Shown: positions 1 to 14,297, counted from the stretch's first letter. The stretch: DNA of 64,000 bases from Struthidea cinerea (GCA_013397865.1 VZTI01003409.1:323136-387135), one strand, 5' to 3'. Numbers and translations are program-made. The notes: a model not told the origin generated them from the letters alone.

Positions 1-570
1 AGGGCGAGTCCAGAGAGGAGACACACCCGTCGAGTGAAGGTCTGGAGTGTGTGCAGCAGACAAGCTCTGGTTCAAGTTCCAATGAAGAGATTTACACTCC
101 CTGTTCTTAGGGAAGCAAGCAGAGGGTGGCTGGTGTACTGCAAAGCCACTGTCACTGACAAGCAATGCTACCTCCAGTTTGAAAGACATTAACGTTCCAG
201 CAATACCTAAGTTCTGAGGCAGGCAACTGAAAATACGGTAAAGCAACATGTGAAATAGGGGTATCTAACTTCCCCTATACCTGCCCCAATCCTGAACTTT
301 AGCTCTATATTGTATTAAGATTTTTCTGCTCTTCTTGGAGGAAACATTGTTTTTCAATTGTAAAAGTATAATTACAGTACCAGAAGTATCATAACACCTT
401 TCAAATGTTTATAACTGCAGCTGCTTTCACAAAGAAATGAGTCAGTACAGAAATACTCAATCTTTTTTGGAGACCTTTTCAGGAATGCAAGGCATATAAG
501 ACTGCAGCCTTCTGAGCCTGAGTTTAGTAAGCCATTACTGTAATTAGCTGAGTCTTGTGAAACCAGTTAG

Positions 571-635
571 GGGGTTTTGTGTTTTGTTGTGAGTTTTTGG
601 TATTTGTTTGTGTGTTGGTTTGATAGGTTTTTTTA
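571..635. repeat. T/G-rich low-complexity tract
   Basis: A plus-strand run of T and G only with few exceptions (GGGGTTTTGTGTTTTGTTGT and onward). The INPP5A pre-mRNA would read it as A/C-rich. Confidence 0.75.
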
Positions 636-3600
636 GATTAAAGTTATGATTTACTTTGTCTTCTTCCACCCTCCAGGGTCCATACATTTCCTGATCACTA
701 GGACTTTGTTCCCAACAGTCTCACACATTACCCACCCACGCAGACTTCCTTTCCCTACATGATTTCTTACTCTGTGGTCCAAACGCCCCAAACTGCTCTA
801 CTTTAAGTGGTCAAACCATCAACTACGAATTTTAATATGAGGGCCAGCCGAATTGCGGCCCAGATTCTGGGCAGCCCTATTTCCCATAACTTCCATGACC
901 ATGAGGCATACCTACAGGCACGTGCTGTCCCAGCCTGCTTCCAGTGACATGGACCAGCTCATCACTGACACATCTGCTGACTTTCACAGACACGTTAAAG
1001 ATCAGCCCTAACACTGTATGAGACAGATTTCCACCTTCCATGGTATTTATATCGTCTGACGTTCCCTCTTGGACAAGCTGATGCCCTTTCCTGTCCCAAA
1101 CAAAACTTTGCTCTTCTATTGACCCTGTTATTTGGAAGAAACTGAATCTACTTTTCAGATGCCAAATCCTATTTCTAGCACAATTTTCCTATGCTTATTA
1201 CAAACCAGGTGTAAGAGAAACCTTCTAGTTTGAGGACAAAACCCATGGATATCTCAGAACCCTGGTACAGTAACAACTTTCGGCAAAGAAAAACATGCCT
1301 CCTTGTGAGAGATGGGGCCTTTTCCAAATGCTTCTCCACCAAACCTAAAGGATGGAAGATGCACAACCTGAATATTCAGACTGGAAGGACACCAAGACCA
1401 GCAGTCGCACAAGCACATCCAAACACCGCAGGCAAACCTGCTCTCCCCAACAGCCAAGAGCACTTTGCCCCCGCCATCACCCCTACCAGGGAGAGACCCC
1501 TGCACAGGACACAGGAACTGGGAAGGATTTGCGGGTAATCCGGGAGTAATGCCCATCACTCCTAGAACCAGTGTTCAGGGTGATTTTATTTCATTCAGAA
1601 ATCAGAGTTTACATTTTTCTCCAACAAAATCTTTTGCCTGCCTGGAAAAGATGGAGTAGAATGAAAGCAACCCCAAACTCCCTTAAACTTTGATATGCAC
1701 AACCAAAGGAAGGGAACAGATAAAAATCCTTCCCAACTGCAACTGTTACCACTCACCTCTGGAGACCTGGTATTTATCCTGGTTATTCGAAAAAATTGTT
1801 ATGATCAGTTGCTTTTGTTTTGCTACATTTATTTATGTTAATAAATTACTGCCAATATGGCAATCTGTGTTCAGGGTAAAGGCCAGAATTGAGACACAAA
1901 GCTATTCCTGTACAGTGAGCCACTCAGCAAATAGCAATATTCGGATTTGTTTGGACAGAGGCAGCAGAGTCTCAGCCAGAATTCATGAGCAAAAATCACT
2001 AAATTTGTCAAAATGACTAAACCCCACATTTCCACCTTTTCCTCTTTTGTTTCACACGCTTTGCATGTCAGACAAATTATCAGGAAAATACTCCTTGTTT
2101 GATATTTCATTGCTTAATGCTTTACTGGTGCAGTAAAACAAGACAACTGCTGAAATTATAGGAAAATAAATTTGTAATTTCTTCCTCATTTAGCCATTTT
2201 TGAAGCTTGTGTATAGGAAAGTCATTAATGTTATGTCCTCCTATCGACGTTCCAAGCCTTTCAAGGGATAACTAATGTTTTTTCTATACTCTTCCATGTG
2301 GCCAGTTAAATTAGACACATTATTTCTGTGCTGTTAGGGAACACTGATCAATAGATACTTGGAAAGCCCTCTAAAACGAAGTGGAAACACTTCCTCAGTG
2401 TCACAGGCTCTAGTCTGGGTCTGCATGTTGTAAACATTGCTAAATGTAACAGAGCTGTGAGAGTGTGTCTGAGGCATTTCAACACTTGCTTCCAAACCTC
2501 CGAACACCCCCGGCTCTTGAAAGCATGACACGCTGTTTGCTGGGCCTTTGTCCCTGGCTTCTCTCCCTGGGAATGGCTCTACTGCTGAAATCCATCGGCC
2601 CCTACCAGCAGAGCCTGCAGACTTCACCTCAGCTCAGCATCACTCAAGAGCTGTGCAGAATCTTACCATTTTTCCCTTGGAAACTGGGATGCTCAGAGTC
2701 TTTCACAGCAATAGCCATATCCCGAGATATGATCAGGTGAGATAACACAACTCCATCTTTTGCTCCTGTTAGTTTTGATTTCATTGTGAAGTAACAGGTG
2801 CATTCCTAGCCTTTCTGCACTGTGACTGCACCCTTTCTGCGGGTGAGCAGTGCAGTGAAACCCGATTGCCATAGGATGTTCACAGTCAGGGGGTGAGCAG
2901 CCTCATAGACTGATTTCTTTTTGGCTACAAATGCTGCATTATAACATTATTTCAAACACTAATAAACCCATTAATTTCTGTCAGTAAACACCATACATCT
3001 CATTTTTCTACAGTCACACTGATCTTATTTAAGTATTAATTCAGTGCCTCAGACAAACACATTAGCAAGTGCCTTAAGCAGCATTTCATAATTTCTTAAG
3101 CAATTACTTTCATATTTTCCAATCTCACATCTTTTCTTGAAAGCCAGAGTTGTTCCAAATCAAACGTTTTGTCACACAAACCAAATTCCACACATGCATT
3201 ACCTGAAAAGAGCTTTTAATAACATGAAGGCTTTGCTTGACCAGTGTGTAACCGCCCTGCCCTTCACCCTACTACACACAAATGCAAACAAGATTTCTGA
3301 CTGCCCCATACCTTAGGCTTTTTTAAATTCTGTAAAAAGACAAAACTTGGGAACTAGGTGCGCAAATTTCTAAGGAGGACCCCCATGTGGGGCTTTGAAA
3401 ACTTCAATTTAAAGCATTTCCTGTATTATTTGTGTCAGATTCTCAATTACGTCAGCAGATAACACTGTTTCCCATTACCCTTCCTCCTGTTCAATATATT
3501 AAATACGTAACAACCTCCTGAGCACTCGGCAAGCCTTTACGCAAAGTGCCGCTGAAGCCTCAGCCCTGGTGAGGAGCCTGGTGGGCTGGGGGGCAGTGGG

Positions 3601-4789
3601 CAGCCGGGGCTGTGGATCTGCCCACGGCCTCAGCCCTGACGAGCACTGGGGACAACAGCAGGGCTACTGAGCACTGCCCCACAGCCTAAAGAGAAGGCTG
3701 GGAAGATCCTGTGTCTTAGAAGGGAAGGGTTAGATCCGAGTAGATACACTCCACAACACTTCAATGTCCACCCACATGTGTTCCCCAGACGTGCCGAATG
3801 AAGCATGTACCGAAATGCTCACGGTGAGCAGCTGCCTGCAGGGCAGTGCTGTGGGAAGAGACTACTCATGGATGAGCTGCTGACAATGGATACTGAGCAA
3901 TCCTCTGCTCTCCTTCCTGCTTTGGGAAGCTCCCTCGTCCCTGTTCCAGCCTGGCCCGGCCAGGAGATGTTTACAGTGAACACAGGTGTGGAATCACAGC
4001 CCCTGTGTCCACAGCACCCATTGGGGAGCCAGGCCACCGAGCACCGGGCAGCGAGGCGGTGCCGGCATCTCCGGGCTGGTGCTGCTGCGCTGCACCCGGT
4101 GTCAGCCGGCGCAGGGTCCTGGGACAGGCAGAGACACACGGGGTGCAGCAATGTCAGCCCCTGCACTCGGGGAGGGGATGGATGCCATGATCAAAGCCAC
4201 AAGCCTTGTGCCTGTACCAAGACAGCCTTTACCTTGCAGAGCCTGCTCCCAGCTTCCCTGCCAAGGAAATTTCCTTCCTTTCATCTACAGAAGATTTGCT
4301 GTGTTCTTGGACTGCAAAGAAACTGTATTAAAATAAGAGGCCTGAAAACAAAACTTTTATTCCATTCATAGTAAGTGAAAATCTCTACTAGCCATGCTTT
4401 CCCTCAAAATTCTTTACTGTTTGAATAGAACAAATTTATTTATCAAATGGAATTATTCTTCAAGAGCATATTATGAAAAATAAATTTAAGTACTATGTAC
4501 TATAAGAAAAGAGAAAAAGCTACATAAAAATGGAGAACTTTCATGCAAAAAGCAGGCAACAAGTCTTACGCTGCCGCAGGCTCCAAGTTAAAGCCTTGGA
4601 AATATGTCGGCAACATTGCTGGACTGTCAAAAGCAGAGTTGTCAAACAAATGGCAGATGATTGAGTAGATTTACTGTTTGAGGTACATGTTGAGCCAACC
4701 AATAACTCTTTCCATAAATCTGTGGTCAAATTACTTTAAGAAGATACAGTAATTAAATATGCAACAAGGCAGGAGCAAACAAAAATGCC

Positions 4790-5235
4790 ACCTGCTCCTG
4801 CACTGAAACGAGAGCAGCTCTCCCACCTCGCACCATCGCAGCCCGCGGCAGTGCCACAGGTGACCCACCGCCGGCCGGCCCGGGGCAAGGAGCTGCCCGG
4901 GCCCCCAGCGCCTTTCTGCTGCTCCTACCACAACACAGAGGAGCGGAAGCAAAATAAAATCCCAACCACTGTCCATCCCGAAACGTCCCCTGTGCTTTCA
5001 GCCCTGCCAGCCTGCAGGCTCCGTCCAGCACTCGCGGGCAGGGCCGGCCGAGGGCCGGCCGGGGACAGGGCCCGCCGGAGCGGGCGGCGGAGCCGGGCAG
5101 AGGGGCCNNNNNNNNNNNNNNNNNNNNNNNNNNNNNNNNNNNNNNNNNNNCGGCAGCGCCACGGGGCTCGGGGCCGCCCGCGCGCAGGGAGCGCCGGCCA
5201 CGGAGCGCCGGCCGCAGCAAGCTCTGCCGGAAAGG
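4790..5235. promoter_or_regulatory. CpG-dense patch in intron 4 (candidate CpG island)
   Basis: High GC with many CpG, most dense at 5030-5220, including repeated CCGGCC and two copies of GGAGCGCCGGCC. The flanks are AT-rich. It is interrupted by the N gap. No INPP5A coding sequence or clear gene start is visible. It could be an unmethylated regulatory island or simply a GC-rich intronic patch. Confidence 0.5.
5108..5150. other. Assembly gap (43 N)
   Basis: A run of undetermined bases within the most CpG-dense part of intron 4, where GC-rich sequence often fails to be read. The true length is unknown. Reading frames crossing it are meaningless. Confidence 0.99.
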
Positions 5236-7282
5236 AGAGCAAGCCTTTGCTTTAGCCTCTCCTCTCCGGCAGCAATTAGAAAAGTCTTTTTTTTTTTAAC
5301 CTTTAAAAGCTTAGAAATAGTTGATTTCTTCTTGTGTTCAGAGACTATAGTCTATAATTTAATTTCAAGTATTTCAGCTGATTTTTAGATGGATGTATTC
5401 CTACAAAAACAGGTTATAATTATTCTTTACAAATAATATTTTTTTTTTCCTAACCATGTAGTCTGCTGCACAACTGCAGGATGAAATTCTGAATATAAAA
5501 TCCACAGCCCATAGAAAATTCAATTCTATGTAGGAATTCCACAGCTGATACAAAACAGTGTAACAATTTTGCGGATAGAGAAGCTGCTTTATCACCAATT
5601 TCCTCAGCACCAGCACATTTCTAAACAACAAAGATGGACCCATGGCTGTATTACTGGGCTACTGATCTGTGAAATCCCTCACTGTAATTATTCCTCCTCT
5701 TACAATTATATAGAAGTGTCAGAAAACAGGTGGAAGATAAGCCATGCCCTCCCAGCAAGAACTCAGTTGATGTGTTAAGAGATTTGTTTCAAAAATGCAT
5801 AGAAAAAAGACAACTCAAAACCAGAGGAAGGTTCTGCTGTGGCAACACCTTTCAGATTCCATTTCCTACCCAGAAGAGATTGGAAGCTATTACCTGACAG
5901 ACAACTTACTTCCCTAAGAAATTAAGTGGGAGATTTCATTTCAGGTGGCTGTAAATAAATGTCCATGTCACAGAATGACAATACTTCTACAATCATTTTT
6001 CTAGGATTTTGTCAGAAGCTGTAGGATTAACTTTGACATTCACCAGCTTCCTTCATGAACTCATTTTTGTTCAATTAAAAGAAGATAGAAGATAATGAAG
6101 AGGTCAAATTTCATGACATACATGTCAAGAAGCTCCCAACCGTGTATTTCACCAAAACTCAAAAAGCAGGAGGCTATAAAGGGAAAGGATTCTGAGTTAC
6201 AATGAAGACGATGAACACGATGAGGATGGACTCGACGAGGTAAGAACTGCTGCAAAATGTGCAGAAGCAGCGAAGTCTCCACCAAGTGCAGTACCAGCCC
6301 TGATCCCTGGCAGGCACTGCCACCACGAGGCTCCATCCCGCTTTGCATTTTCCCTACAAACAGGGTTTAAATCCTCATTTCTCCTTTTCCCTTTTTCTAC
6401 CACACACACCTCACTAGAAGCACTTCTGTGCATGGTTGGAGATTTGCTTCTGGCATTTTAGGGCCTTTATAAGGAATACTAACATGTTTTTCAAACGGTT
6501 TTATTCCTTTTATTCTGCCTAGGAAGTGGAGCTAGGATAAAGTAAAGATCATAAAAGTATCTGAGTAGCCAGCACCCGCACACAACCAGTGCTCTGCTGC
6601 CAGCCCTTGCCCAAGATTACCACACAGCCCTGCACCCTCTTGCTGTCACCAGCCTTACACATGCTCCCACGTGCTTCAGTACCAACAAAAAAAGCCAAAG
6701 AACCAGCAGAGTAAGATTTGTTTAAAAATATTTATACTAACTTATTGCTTAGGGAAAACAAAAGCAAACAACAGTGAGACGGAGGGAAACATTTGCTCAG
6801 AAGTGATGTGGGAGACTGATGATGACAGAACACTTGCAGGTTTCTCATATGTGCCTCTTAGAAAGGAGTCTGGACTTTTCTCCATCCCAGAAGACTGCTC
6901 CCTGGATGAACCTCATAGGAGTTAATTTGAGAAGATAGTCTGAATGACACTCCTGGCTCCTCCTGTGGCATCACCTTCACTTGCAGCCCAGCCCAGCCCC
7001 CAAGAGATCATCATATCTCTGCCAAGCAGTGCTGCTGCCACCCACTCAGACAAATTCCTACTTCTCTGGGTTGGCATAATTTTTACACATAACAGTATAA
7101 AAATAAATTCTGGTACAAAATATCTTTCCATGGAAAGGAGAGGAAGGAAAAAGGGTAAGATAGAAACAGGCTCCTGTGAGTAGTAAAAGAAAATTCAAAT
7201 CAAGACTACAGTAATCGAGAAGCAGGAAAACACTCTAAAGTCCCCTGTTCGGCAGTGGGTCACAGTGGCAAATCTGAGACTG

Positions 7283-7530
7283 TGATCGACATCCCAGCGG
7301 CAGCAGAGCCCCTTCTCTGGCCTCCCCAGGGCCAGAGCGCTGTGTCCCGTCCGGGGCTGCGGAGGAAGGGGCCCTCCGAGTGCGTGCGTGTGCCCTCCGG
7401 GCGCGGTGCCAGCTGTGCCAGCTGTGCCCTGGCGTGCCCTCCCGGCCACAGTGCGCGGGCTCCGGGGGCTCCTTCAGCGCCCACACCTGGGCACTGCAGA
7501 CTGCAGCTCCAGCGTGCAACCTGGCGCTCC
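7283..7530. promoter_or_regulatory. GC-rich patch with tandem E-boxes
   Basis: A CpG-containing patch in intron 4 with two CAGCTG E-boxes at 7410-7415 and 7419-7424, formed by a repeated GCCAGCTGT unit. Regulatory function is only a possibility. Confidence 0.35.
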
Positions 7531-8860
7531 AGCTCCATCTCCTGGGGAAATCCTGCCTTTCTGCCAAGCCGGAACATTCTGTACAACTGTTAACGAAGTA
7601 GCGGCCGAGAACTCATCAGCATGTGAATTCCCTCAACATTCAATTCAATTACAACTCTCTTCCTAAATCATCCTTTTTACTCAACCAAACTCTAAATTGG
7701 CAGAGCTAATAAGCTCGGGAGAATCAGTGTACACCATCCATTTCTGGGAACAGGACGATATTTTCTAAGATGCATTAATAACTATGACAGGATTTATGTA
7801 TAAGATAAATTCATTTCAATTTCCTTTTTCAATTAATGGCCAATTATCTGAACTCAGCTCAACCAAAAATATTACTCAAGTATCATTAATCTAACAAAAA
7901 TTAACTTTACTATTCTCTCAGTAACGAGCAGATATAATTTTAAGGTACAATAACACGCTTGAATAACACCTTGTCCATCTGTATTCTCAGGACCACTGCT
8001 CCCCACTGGAGCCCCCCATCATGCTGGCCCAGGTTATTGCTCTTAAGGATAGTGACTCGAGCAAAGGTCTACCCTAGATGCTGCTGGCAGGCTACCAGTG
8101 CATTATCCACCCTAGAGTAAGAGCTATTTTACATTAAAAAAATATACTGGTACAGAGTGCATGAAGTAAAAACAATCCAGGGAAAAAAAAGAAAGCACAA
8201 CCTTTTCCTGCACAGCCTGGCAGTGCCTGGGCTCACTTTATCTTCACTGTTTCCACAGTCTGGTGCCACCCACCCCCACTGTGGAGCGCGGGGTGCTGCA
8301 CAGCCTGCGACCACCACTGAGCCTCTACAGCGGTCGGGGCCCATCGTGCTCCGGGACAGCAACGTGCCCCGCGGCGCAGGGACACGGGTGGATGGGGCAC
8401 CACCCAGTACCAGCGCACAGGGCAGGGGCAGCCGGAGGGACATTCAGCTCCCCGCATCCCCAGGGATCTGTGCCCCATCAGAGAGGAGTGCGATGGCCGG
8501 AGACCCACATGGGTCTGGTGCTGACTGACTGGTGCCTCTATCACCTTCAGCATCCCAAACCTCAGCCTCAGTAACTAAAGCGCAGGTTTGGCAGGGGTAT
8601 GGGAAGAAAGCTTGTCACAAAAATGCCTGTTACCACTGTATTCTTCATTTATAACTTTTCTTTGTCCACCCCCCAGGAGGTTATTGAAGGGAAGTTTCAT
8701 GTCCATCATTCTCTCACCAAACCCACCCTTTGGGGACCTGTGAGAGCACAGAAACCTCTCTCCCTTCAGTCTACTGGTATTAATAAAATTCTGCTTGCAG
8801 CTCTGGTGCTGTTTAAACACATCTCTCTAAAGTCAAAAACGCTGGTTGCAAAAGGCTGCT

Positions 8861-8896
8861 TTTTGTTTTGGCTTGTTTTGTTTTGTTTGTTTTTTA
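8861..8896. repeat. TTTTG-type low-complexity tract
   Basis: A plus-strand run of TTTTG and TTTG units (GGCTTGTTTTGTTTTGTTTG and flanks) in intron 4. Confidence 0.8.
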
Positions 8897-11800
8897 ATTT
8901 GAATGAAACCCTGCTATACAATGAACTAATTGCAGTGCACTGCACCGTTAGTAGGAGGAGGAGGCTGGGACTTCAGCACATCACATGTAGAACCCAGTGG
9001 CATTTTGTTCATTGCAAGGTCACCTGTGGGCCTGAGCAGGCAGACAGACAATGGAGAACTCTGTTTATTTTTTTAAAATAAACCTATCCTGGGAAGTAGA
9101 GCAATTACCCTACTGTGCAGATGCTTCTGCCCATCAGCTAAGGGCTGTCCCAGCCACACAGCTCCCAACATGTCCCTGAACACTCCAGGCAGGAGCTGGT
9201 GGTCAGCTCACTCTTGGAGGTCTGGTTTGCCAGGAGCCCTCAGGATTGACTTACTCCAGTAAAGATTCTCTCTCAACCTACAGAAACCACGCGTTCAACA
9301 CAGCAAGAAGGCTTTAAGCTACACAGGGATTTCCTCTGCCTTCTCTGAACAATGAAAAGGAAGCCAAGGATTTGCTAAGCAATGTAAGAACTTAATTGGG
9401 TACTCCAGAAATCAATAAAGACACGGCACAAAACAAAACTAGGCTTGATCTAATTACAATAAAAATCTCACCAATTATAGTGACATGTTTTCATATAAAA
9501 ATAGTTATGGATTTGATGAAAACATCAATGTATTTCTGACTGATATTTACCTTCAGTACATTTTATTCTTCCAGAAAAAATCCACCTTATTTACCATAAA
9601 CTTGGGCTATTCAAGAAGTATTGACATGCAAAAGTTCAACACACCCAACTATTTTTGAGTAATTCTTCACATAGAGAAGTGACAAGATTTATAATTTACC
9701 TCTGACATGAAATGTATCAAGTACAATAAAATTAACAGAGAATGTAAATAATGGGATGCTGGGTAAAATCAATGCAACTGCAAAGACCTGTTTTATTATG
9801 AGTGAAGTCCATTCAGTATAGTCACAAATAAAAAACTCAATGTACTGAATTTTTCAGCTTCTCAGATTTTTACCTATTTCAGTCTTCTTATATCTGTTTT
9901 TTCATTAATTGTACATTCTCTGACAGAAATCAAGATCTACCTCCTAGATAACATTTTATACAACAAAAGAAAGTATCATGCTTTCAAACAGGGATTTACA
10001 GGAGGCTGCGTTTCACAAAGCTTTGCCAAGCTATTTGAGTGCCTGAAATTTAGCACATGAACCAGTTTATCCACACTCGACTGCTATTGGTATTTCCAGT
10101 CAGAACTGGAACAGCAGCACAGCTGCCAGTTTAGTTAATCTGAAATTTCTGGGAAGCCATTGTCAGACCTGCAGAGGCTGTCACCCACCACCCTCATCCA
10201 TAACTGCTGGAGGCACTGAGCTTGAGCACTGCCACATTCCCAGCGCTGACAGGCATCAGCTCTAATGCAGCAGCTCTCTGCCAAGAGATTAATCTTCAGG
10301 TCATTTTTGCATCTGATAAAGCTGTGCCTCTCCAAAGTGTGATACGAACTGCTTCATCCCCGTGCCCCCTGTGACACCCCTGCTGCTCCCAACGCCTGGC
10401 CTTAATGAAAGCCTTGGGCCAGGAGTCACTGCCCAAAGCTGCCACTCCCAGCCCGACCCTCGGATACCGCGGGCTGATCCCCCCCTTCCCTGGGACAGGG
10501 ACCTGCCACCCCAGCACCTTCCCTGGCCATGCACTCGTTGCTCTGGAGTTTATTTTGTGCATGTGTTTAGTAAGTTTTGAGTGGAAGAAAATCCCACACA
10601 GTCTTGCCCTACTGTCACTACTGGCAGAACAAACACAATCCACTGAACCACAGTTCTCTCCCTCATCATGGTGCCTACCCCTCTCCCCACAAATCCTGGA
10701 CCTAAAACCAGCTGCTTCTACGCCAGATTTGGTATATGTGACCATAAATGACAAATCCTGATATTAAGCTTTATGTCTGGGATGATGCAAAATGATCCAT
10801 TTTGATCCTTAATACAGTATAGATTATTAGTTTTTAAAACCAAATCGCTCCACTAGAGACACCTCATTATTACACTGGTTTCTTATTCCTCATGTGGAAT
10901 TTGCACCTATGCTGCTGTAAACTGGAGAGAGAGGCTGCTGACAGTGTTGTCTCAGATCTTGCTGCCAGTCCTATCACAGCCAAGCTGAGTAACTGTGGGC
11001 AGCAAAATCTGGTTTAGTTTTGCAGGAGCCAAGCCAAGGAAGGCCTTACAGAGGAAGTGATGCCAAAACTGGTAGAAAAGGGGATGTGAGAGCAGCAGGG
11101 ATAAAGGTTAGCCAAACTGTAACTGCTTGGGCTTCTCCCTTTCTAAAGAAAATAGCATTATGCAACAATATATATGATAAACATTTACATTTCAGAGAGG
11201 CAATAACGTAACGACAAAGCTACCATCTGCTGCCAAGTCTGTGCCTTAGAAGGGATGGAAAAAAGCCCACAGAAGTTACAGAACTTTGCAATCAAACAGA
11301 ACTAACAAGGAAACAGGGAGACACATGACATCGTACAAGGCAAACCACACTGGAGATAAGACCAAAACGTTACCCTAAATGGACACACAACATGTGAAAC
11401 GCCTGCTCAGACAGTCACACAAACACACGCACTGAGCAGAGGAGCTGGAGATCTGCCAGTTCAAATCACATGTGTGAAAAACCATTACTATGAATCTTTC
11501 ATTCCTGACAGCAATGTCAGGAACTGCAAATGAGGACTGCAAGCATTCAGTGCCAAAAAGCAGACTCTAAGAAGTCAAAAGATTAAGGAGCTCAACGTGA
11601 AAGCGCACGCTCTCTCCTTTCTAGGTTTTTGGGCTTTGGTTCCAAGCCACTACTACTAAAGTCTAACAATGAAGGTATAAAACACTCCTCTAGCACACAT
11701 CATTTCCTCCTAGTGACAGTAACACAAAACATCATTGAATAATTGCTCTTCCTTTGGGTTTTGCCTTTTCCACACTAAGCAGATTCAGCTCTAAAAGGTT

Positions 11801-13019
11801 CTTGTGGGTTGGAAAGAGAAAAAGACAGAAAAAACCCAGAAACATCATTCTATGAAGCCATCTTTTCCCTATGCTTCTATAAATTGTGGCAAAAGACCTG
11901 GATCCCAGAACACGCTTGCTGCCCTGCTGGATCCCAGAACACCTTGCGCTGCCTTTGTCTTGTCTGCATACGGAGACAGAATCACGGTGTTTCCTACACT
12001 CCTTCTCTACTAGCTCTGCTTTCAGGGATTGCATTCCTTGTTGAGTGACAGCATTGCAGCAAGATCTTGCTTTGAGTCTGTCAACACAATCTCTAAATCC
12101 CTTCCAGAGTGCTCCCTCCTGGACAGGGATTCCCCTCACCAACTCACTGTGCACATTGCTATTTCCCAGTGGCTTTGCTGTTTTCCGATTCTACCACCAG
12201 TGCTTCACTCTCGCCGCCAGGGCACTAACACTGATGAGCTTACACAAAGCCTGAGGACTCCTACAGGAAACTCCCTCCCTCCTGACATCCTCTAAGTTTG
12301 GGACTGATGGAGACATTTTCCAGCTGTCCAACAGCCCTCACTGGTATATGTGGCATTATTTACAAACGGCCTGTCTTGTGGGGTACACATCAAACACTTC
12401 TGTAAACCCATTTTGTATCTTTACAGTCACCAGTTCAACAGAGGGTAATTTAACCAAACAATAAGAACATGTGTTTGGTTACATTGTTATCCATGGAAAA
12501 TAACATTGGTACTAGCAGTCTTTTTTTTCCCTTCCCCTTTATTGAATCAGTATGTTGACAGAACTTTTTTTCCCCTGGAGGGCCCAGCTTTAGCAAATAA
12601 AGGATTAGAAGAAAAAAATATGCAAAGTAGTATTTATGACAAGAAAGGGAGAAATACAAAGGTGGCTGGGGAATACTGCAAGAAACAGTGCCTAGAAAAT
12701 GTGGTACGTGAAACAAGAAACCACATTAGTTCTTGAACTGAGAACTTTGCAAAATACAGGGTTCTTCACAGAGACACTAACAGCACTGTCTCTGTTAGAA
12801 CAGCATTCCTGTTCAACCTCTGTAAGAGCCTTTTTATCCACCATAATGCCATCAAATCAAACCAAAGTACCTCATGCTAAATAAAATAGCTTCGACACTA
12901 TGAAGTACTGTGACTATTCTTAAACAAACAAAAAAAAGTTGTATTTTGTTATGGATTGTATTAGTCTTCTATGCTGTTTCCCAAATTAAGATCACAGATG
13001 ATTATCCCTTTTTCCTGTA

Positions 13020-13095
13020 TCACAAAAAAGTCTTGGCTGGAAGGGAGCTCTGGAGCTCACCTGGCTGAAGGCAGGTCAGGTAAATGCAGAGCCCC
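13020..13095 (-). mobile_element. Possible CR1 3' remnant
   Basis: Minus-strand GAGCTCCAGAGCTCCCTTCC followed by AGCCAAGAC and TTTGTGATAC resembles the end of CR1 (a CCAGAGGTCCCTTCCAACC-like block, then a TGTGATTC-like tail). Only a few dozen bases align by eye, so a chance resemblance remains possible. Confidence 0.5.
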
Positions 13096-14297
13096 TTGCA
13101 GCACCCCTGCCCACAAAAGGAGATATGTGCTGCAGGACCCCGCAGGGTCTCCACCAGTGTCTGCGATTATCTGGATGCAGCTCTGACCTGTGAGTGATTC
13201 CAAAACACACAGCTCTGTCCCACTGCTTTTACCTACCAGCACTTTCTGAACATCAGTACAGTTTCAACATTAGTGACTGAGGTTTGTCCCACTAAGGCTC
13301 AGTAAAGCTGATTATCTTGTTTTTACCTTCTTTGATGAACAAGAGAAAAAAACCTGCTGATGCCTCTCCTCCAGTTTCATGTTAGCTGGGCTTCTAGCCA
13401 GAGTTATTAAAAAATGAAGAAATAAAAACCTTTCCAGGTTCTTATTCCCCAAGCTTATATGCCTCCAAGCTGGGGTTTGCGTGTGTGCTGGGCAGCTGGT
13501 TTTTGTATTGTCTGAGCTGTGTCCCAGGTACCGTCTGGCTGCCAGGCAGCATCAGGTCTCGAGCTGGGCTCCTCCAAGCCACCACTGCCACTGAGCAGCA
13601 TACCAGGGAAGAAGGAAGCTTCTGCCCTGGGAAGAAGGCAGATGTCACTGATTTACCTTCAAAGGGCTGTTCTCTCCTATACAGCCTAGCAGTGATCACT
13701 TGGACAAACAGCAGACGTGTTGGCACAATGCACAGCCCTGGCAACAACCATGCAAGCCTTTCTGCTCTGCAGGAAAGGCAGCCCCACACACATAATTTTA
13801 CATGTACCTAAACACCACTCGTGTGCTAATGCAAACTTGTGCTCTGGCTCTTGTCACCATGCCCCAGGCCAGTGAGGCTGCGAGCCAGCTCTGGAGATCC
13901 CTTACACAAGCCCTGAACCCTTGCCAAGCTCGTCACCAGCTCATCACACTCAGTGCTGGCACCACCTCACACTGCCAGACACTGCCAGGCTCTGAAATGG
14001 AAGGTGATTCTGAGCCACCGAGGTTAGCTGTTGGAGGAAAAAAGACCTTTGACAACCATTTTAAACAAAAAAACTGTCTGCACACTGATATTCTGCTCAT
14101 TTTACATGGATGCACCTCCGTGAAACCAGCACGTACATATGCCACAGAGTAAACAATCTTAGTAGCAAAACACAGTAGTAGCAAAAACATCATCATCATC
14201 AGGATGGAAACAGCTCACAGTCCCACATGGGTCAAAAATCCCAAACAGAAGAAATTCACCTTTGGTTAAACTACACTTGTGAAAAAAAGAAATTTAC

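Larger units (their letters stand above)
1..14297 (-). other. INPP5A: INPP5A intron 4 (5' part, continues beyond position 1)
   Basis: Everything below exon 4 is read as intron, because the next expected coding segment (beginning ALGSFYFLHES in the family) was not seen in any frame of the minus strand. Most of it is AT-rich unique-looking sequence. GC-rich, CpG-containing patches lie at about 3550-4200, 4790-5235, 7283-7530, 8260-8480 and 10360-10530. Short T/G-rich tracts lie near 571-635 and 8861-8896, and a small CR1 remnant near 13020-13095. The stretch 9380-10000 is strongly AT-rich and I recognise nothing in it. No second gene, tRNA or other RNA gene is recognised. Confidence 0.8.

Noticed and set aside
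3805..4371. Plus-strand open frame of 188 codons
   Set aside because: It lies in a GC-rich patch where stops are rare, and long frames overlap it on the other strand. The composition is that of translated GC-rich DNA, no family is recognised, and no splice context was seen.
11450..11475. TTCAAATC resembling a tRNA T-loop
   Set aside because: No acceptor stem, anticodon arm or matching T-stem can be drawn around it.
11900..11942. Repeated GGATCCCAGAACAC 29 bp apart
   Set aside because: Only 14 bases repeat and the rest of the unit differs, so it is a weak signal compared with the clear tandem duplications.
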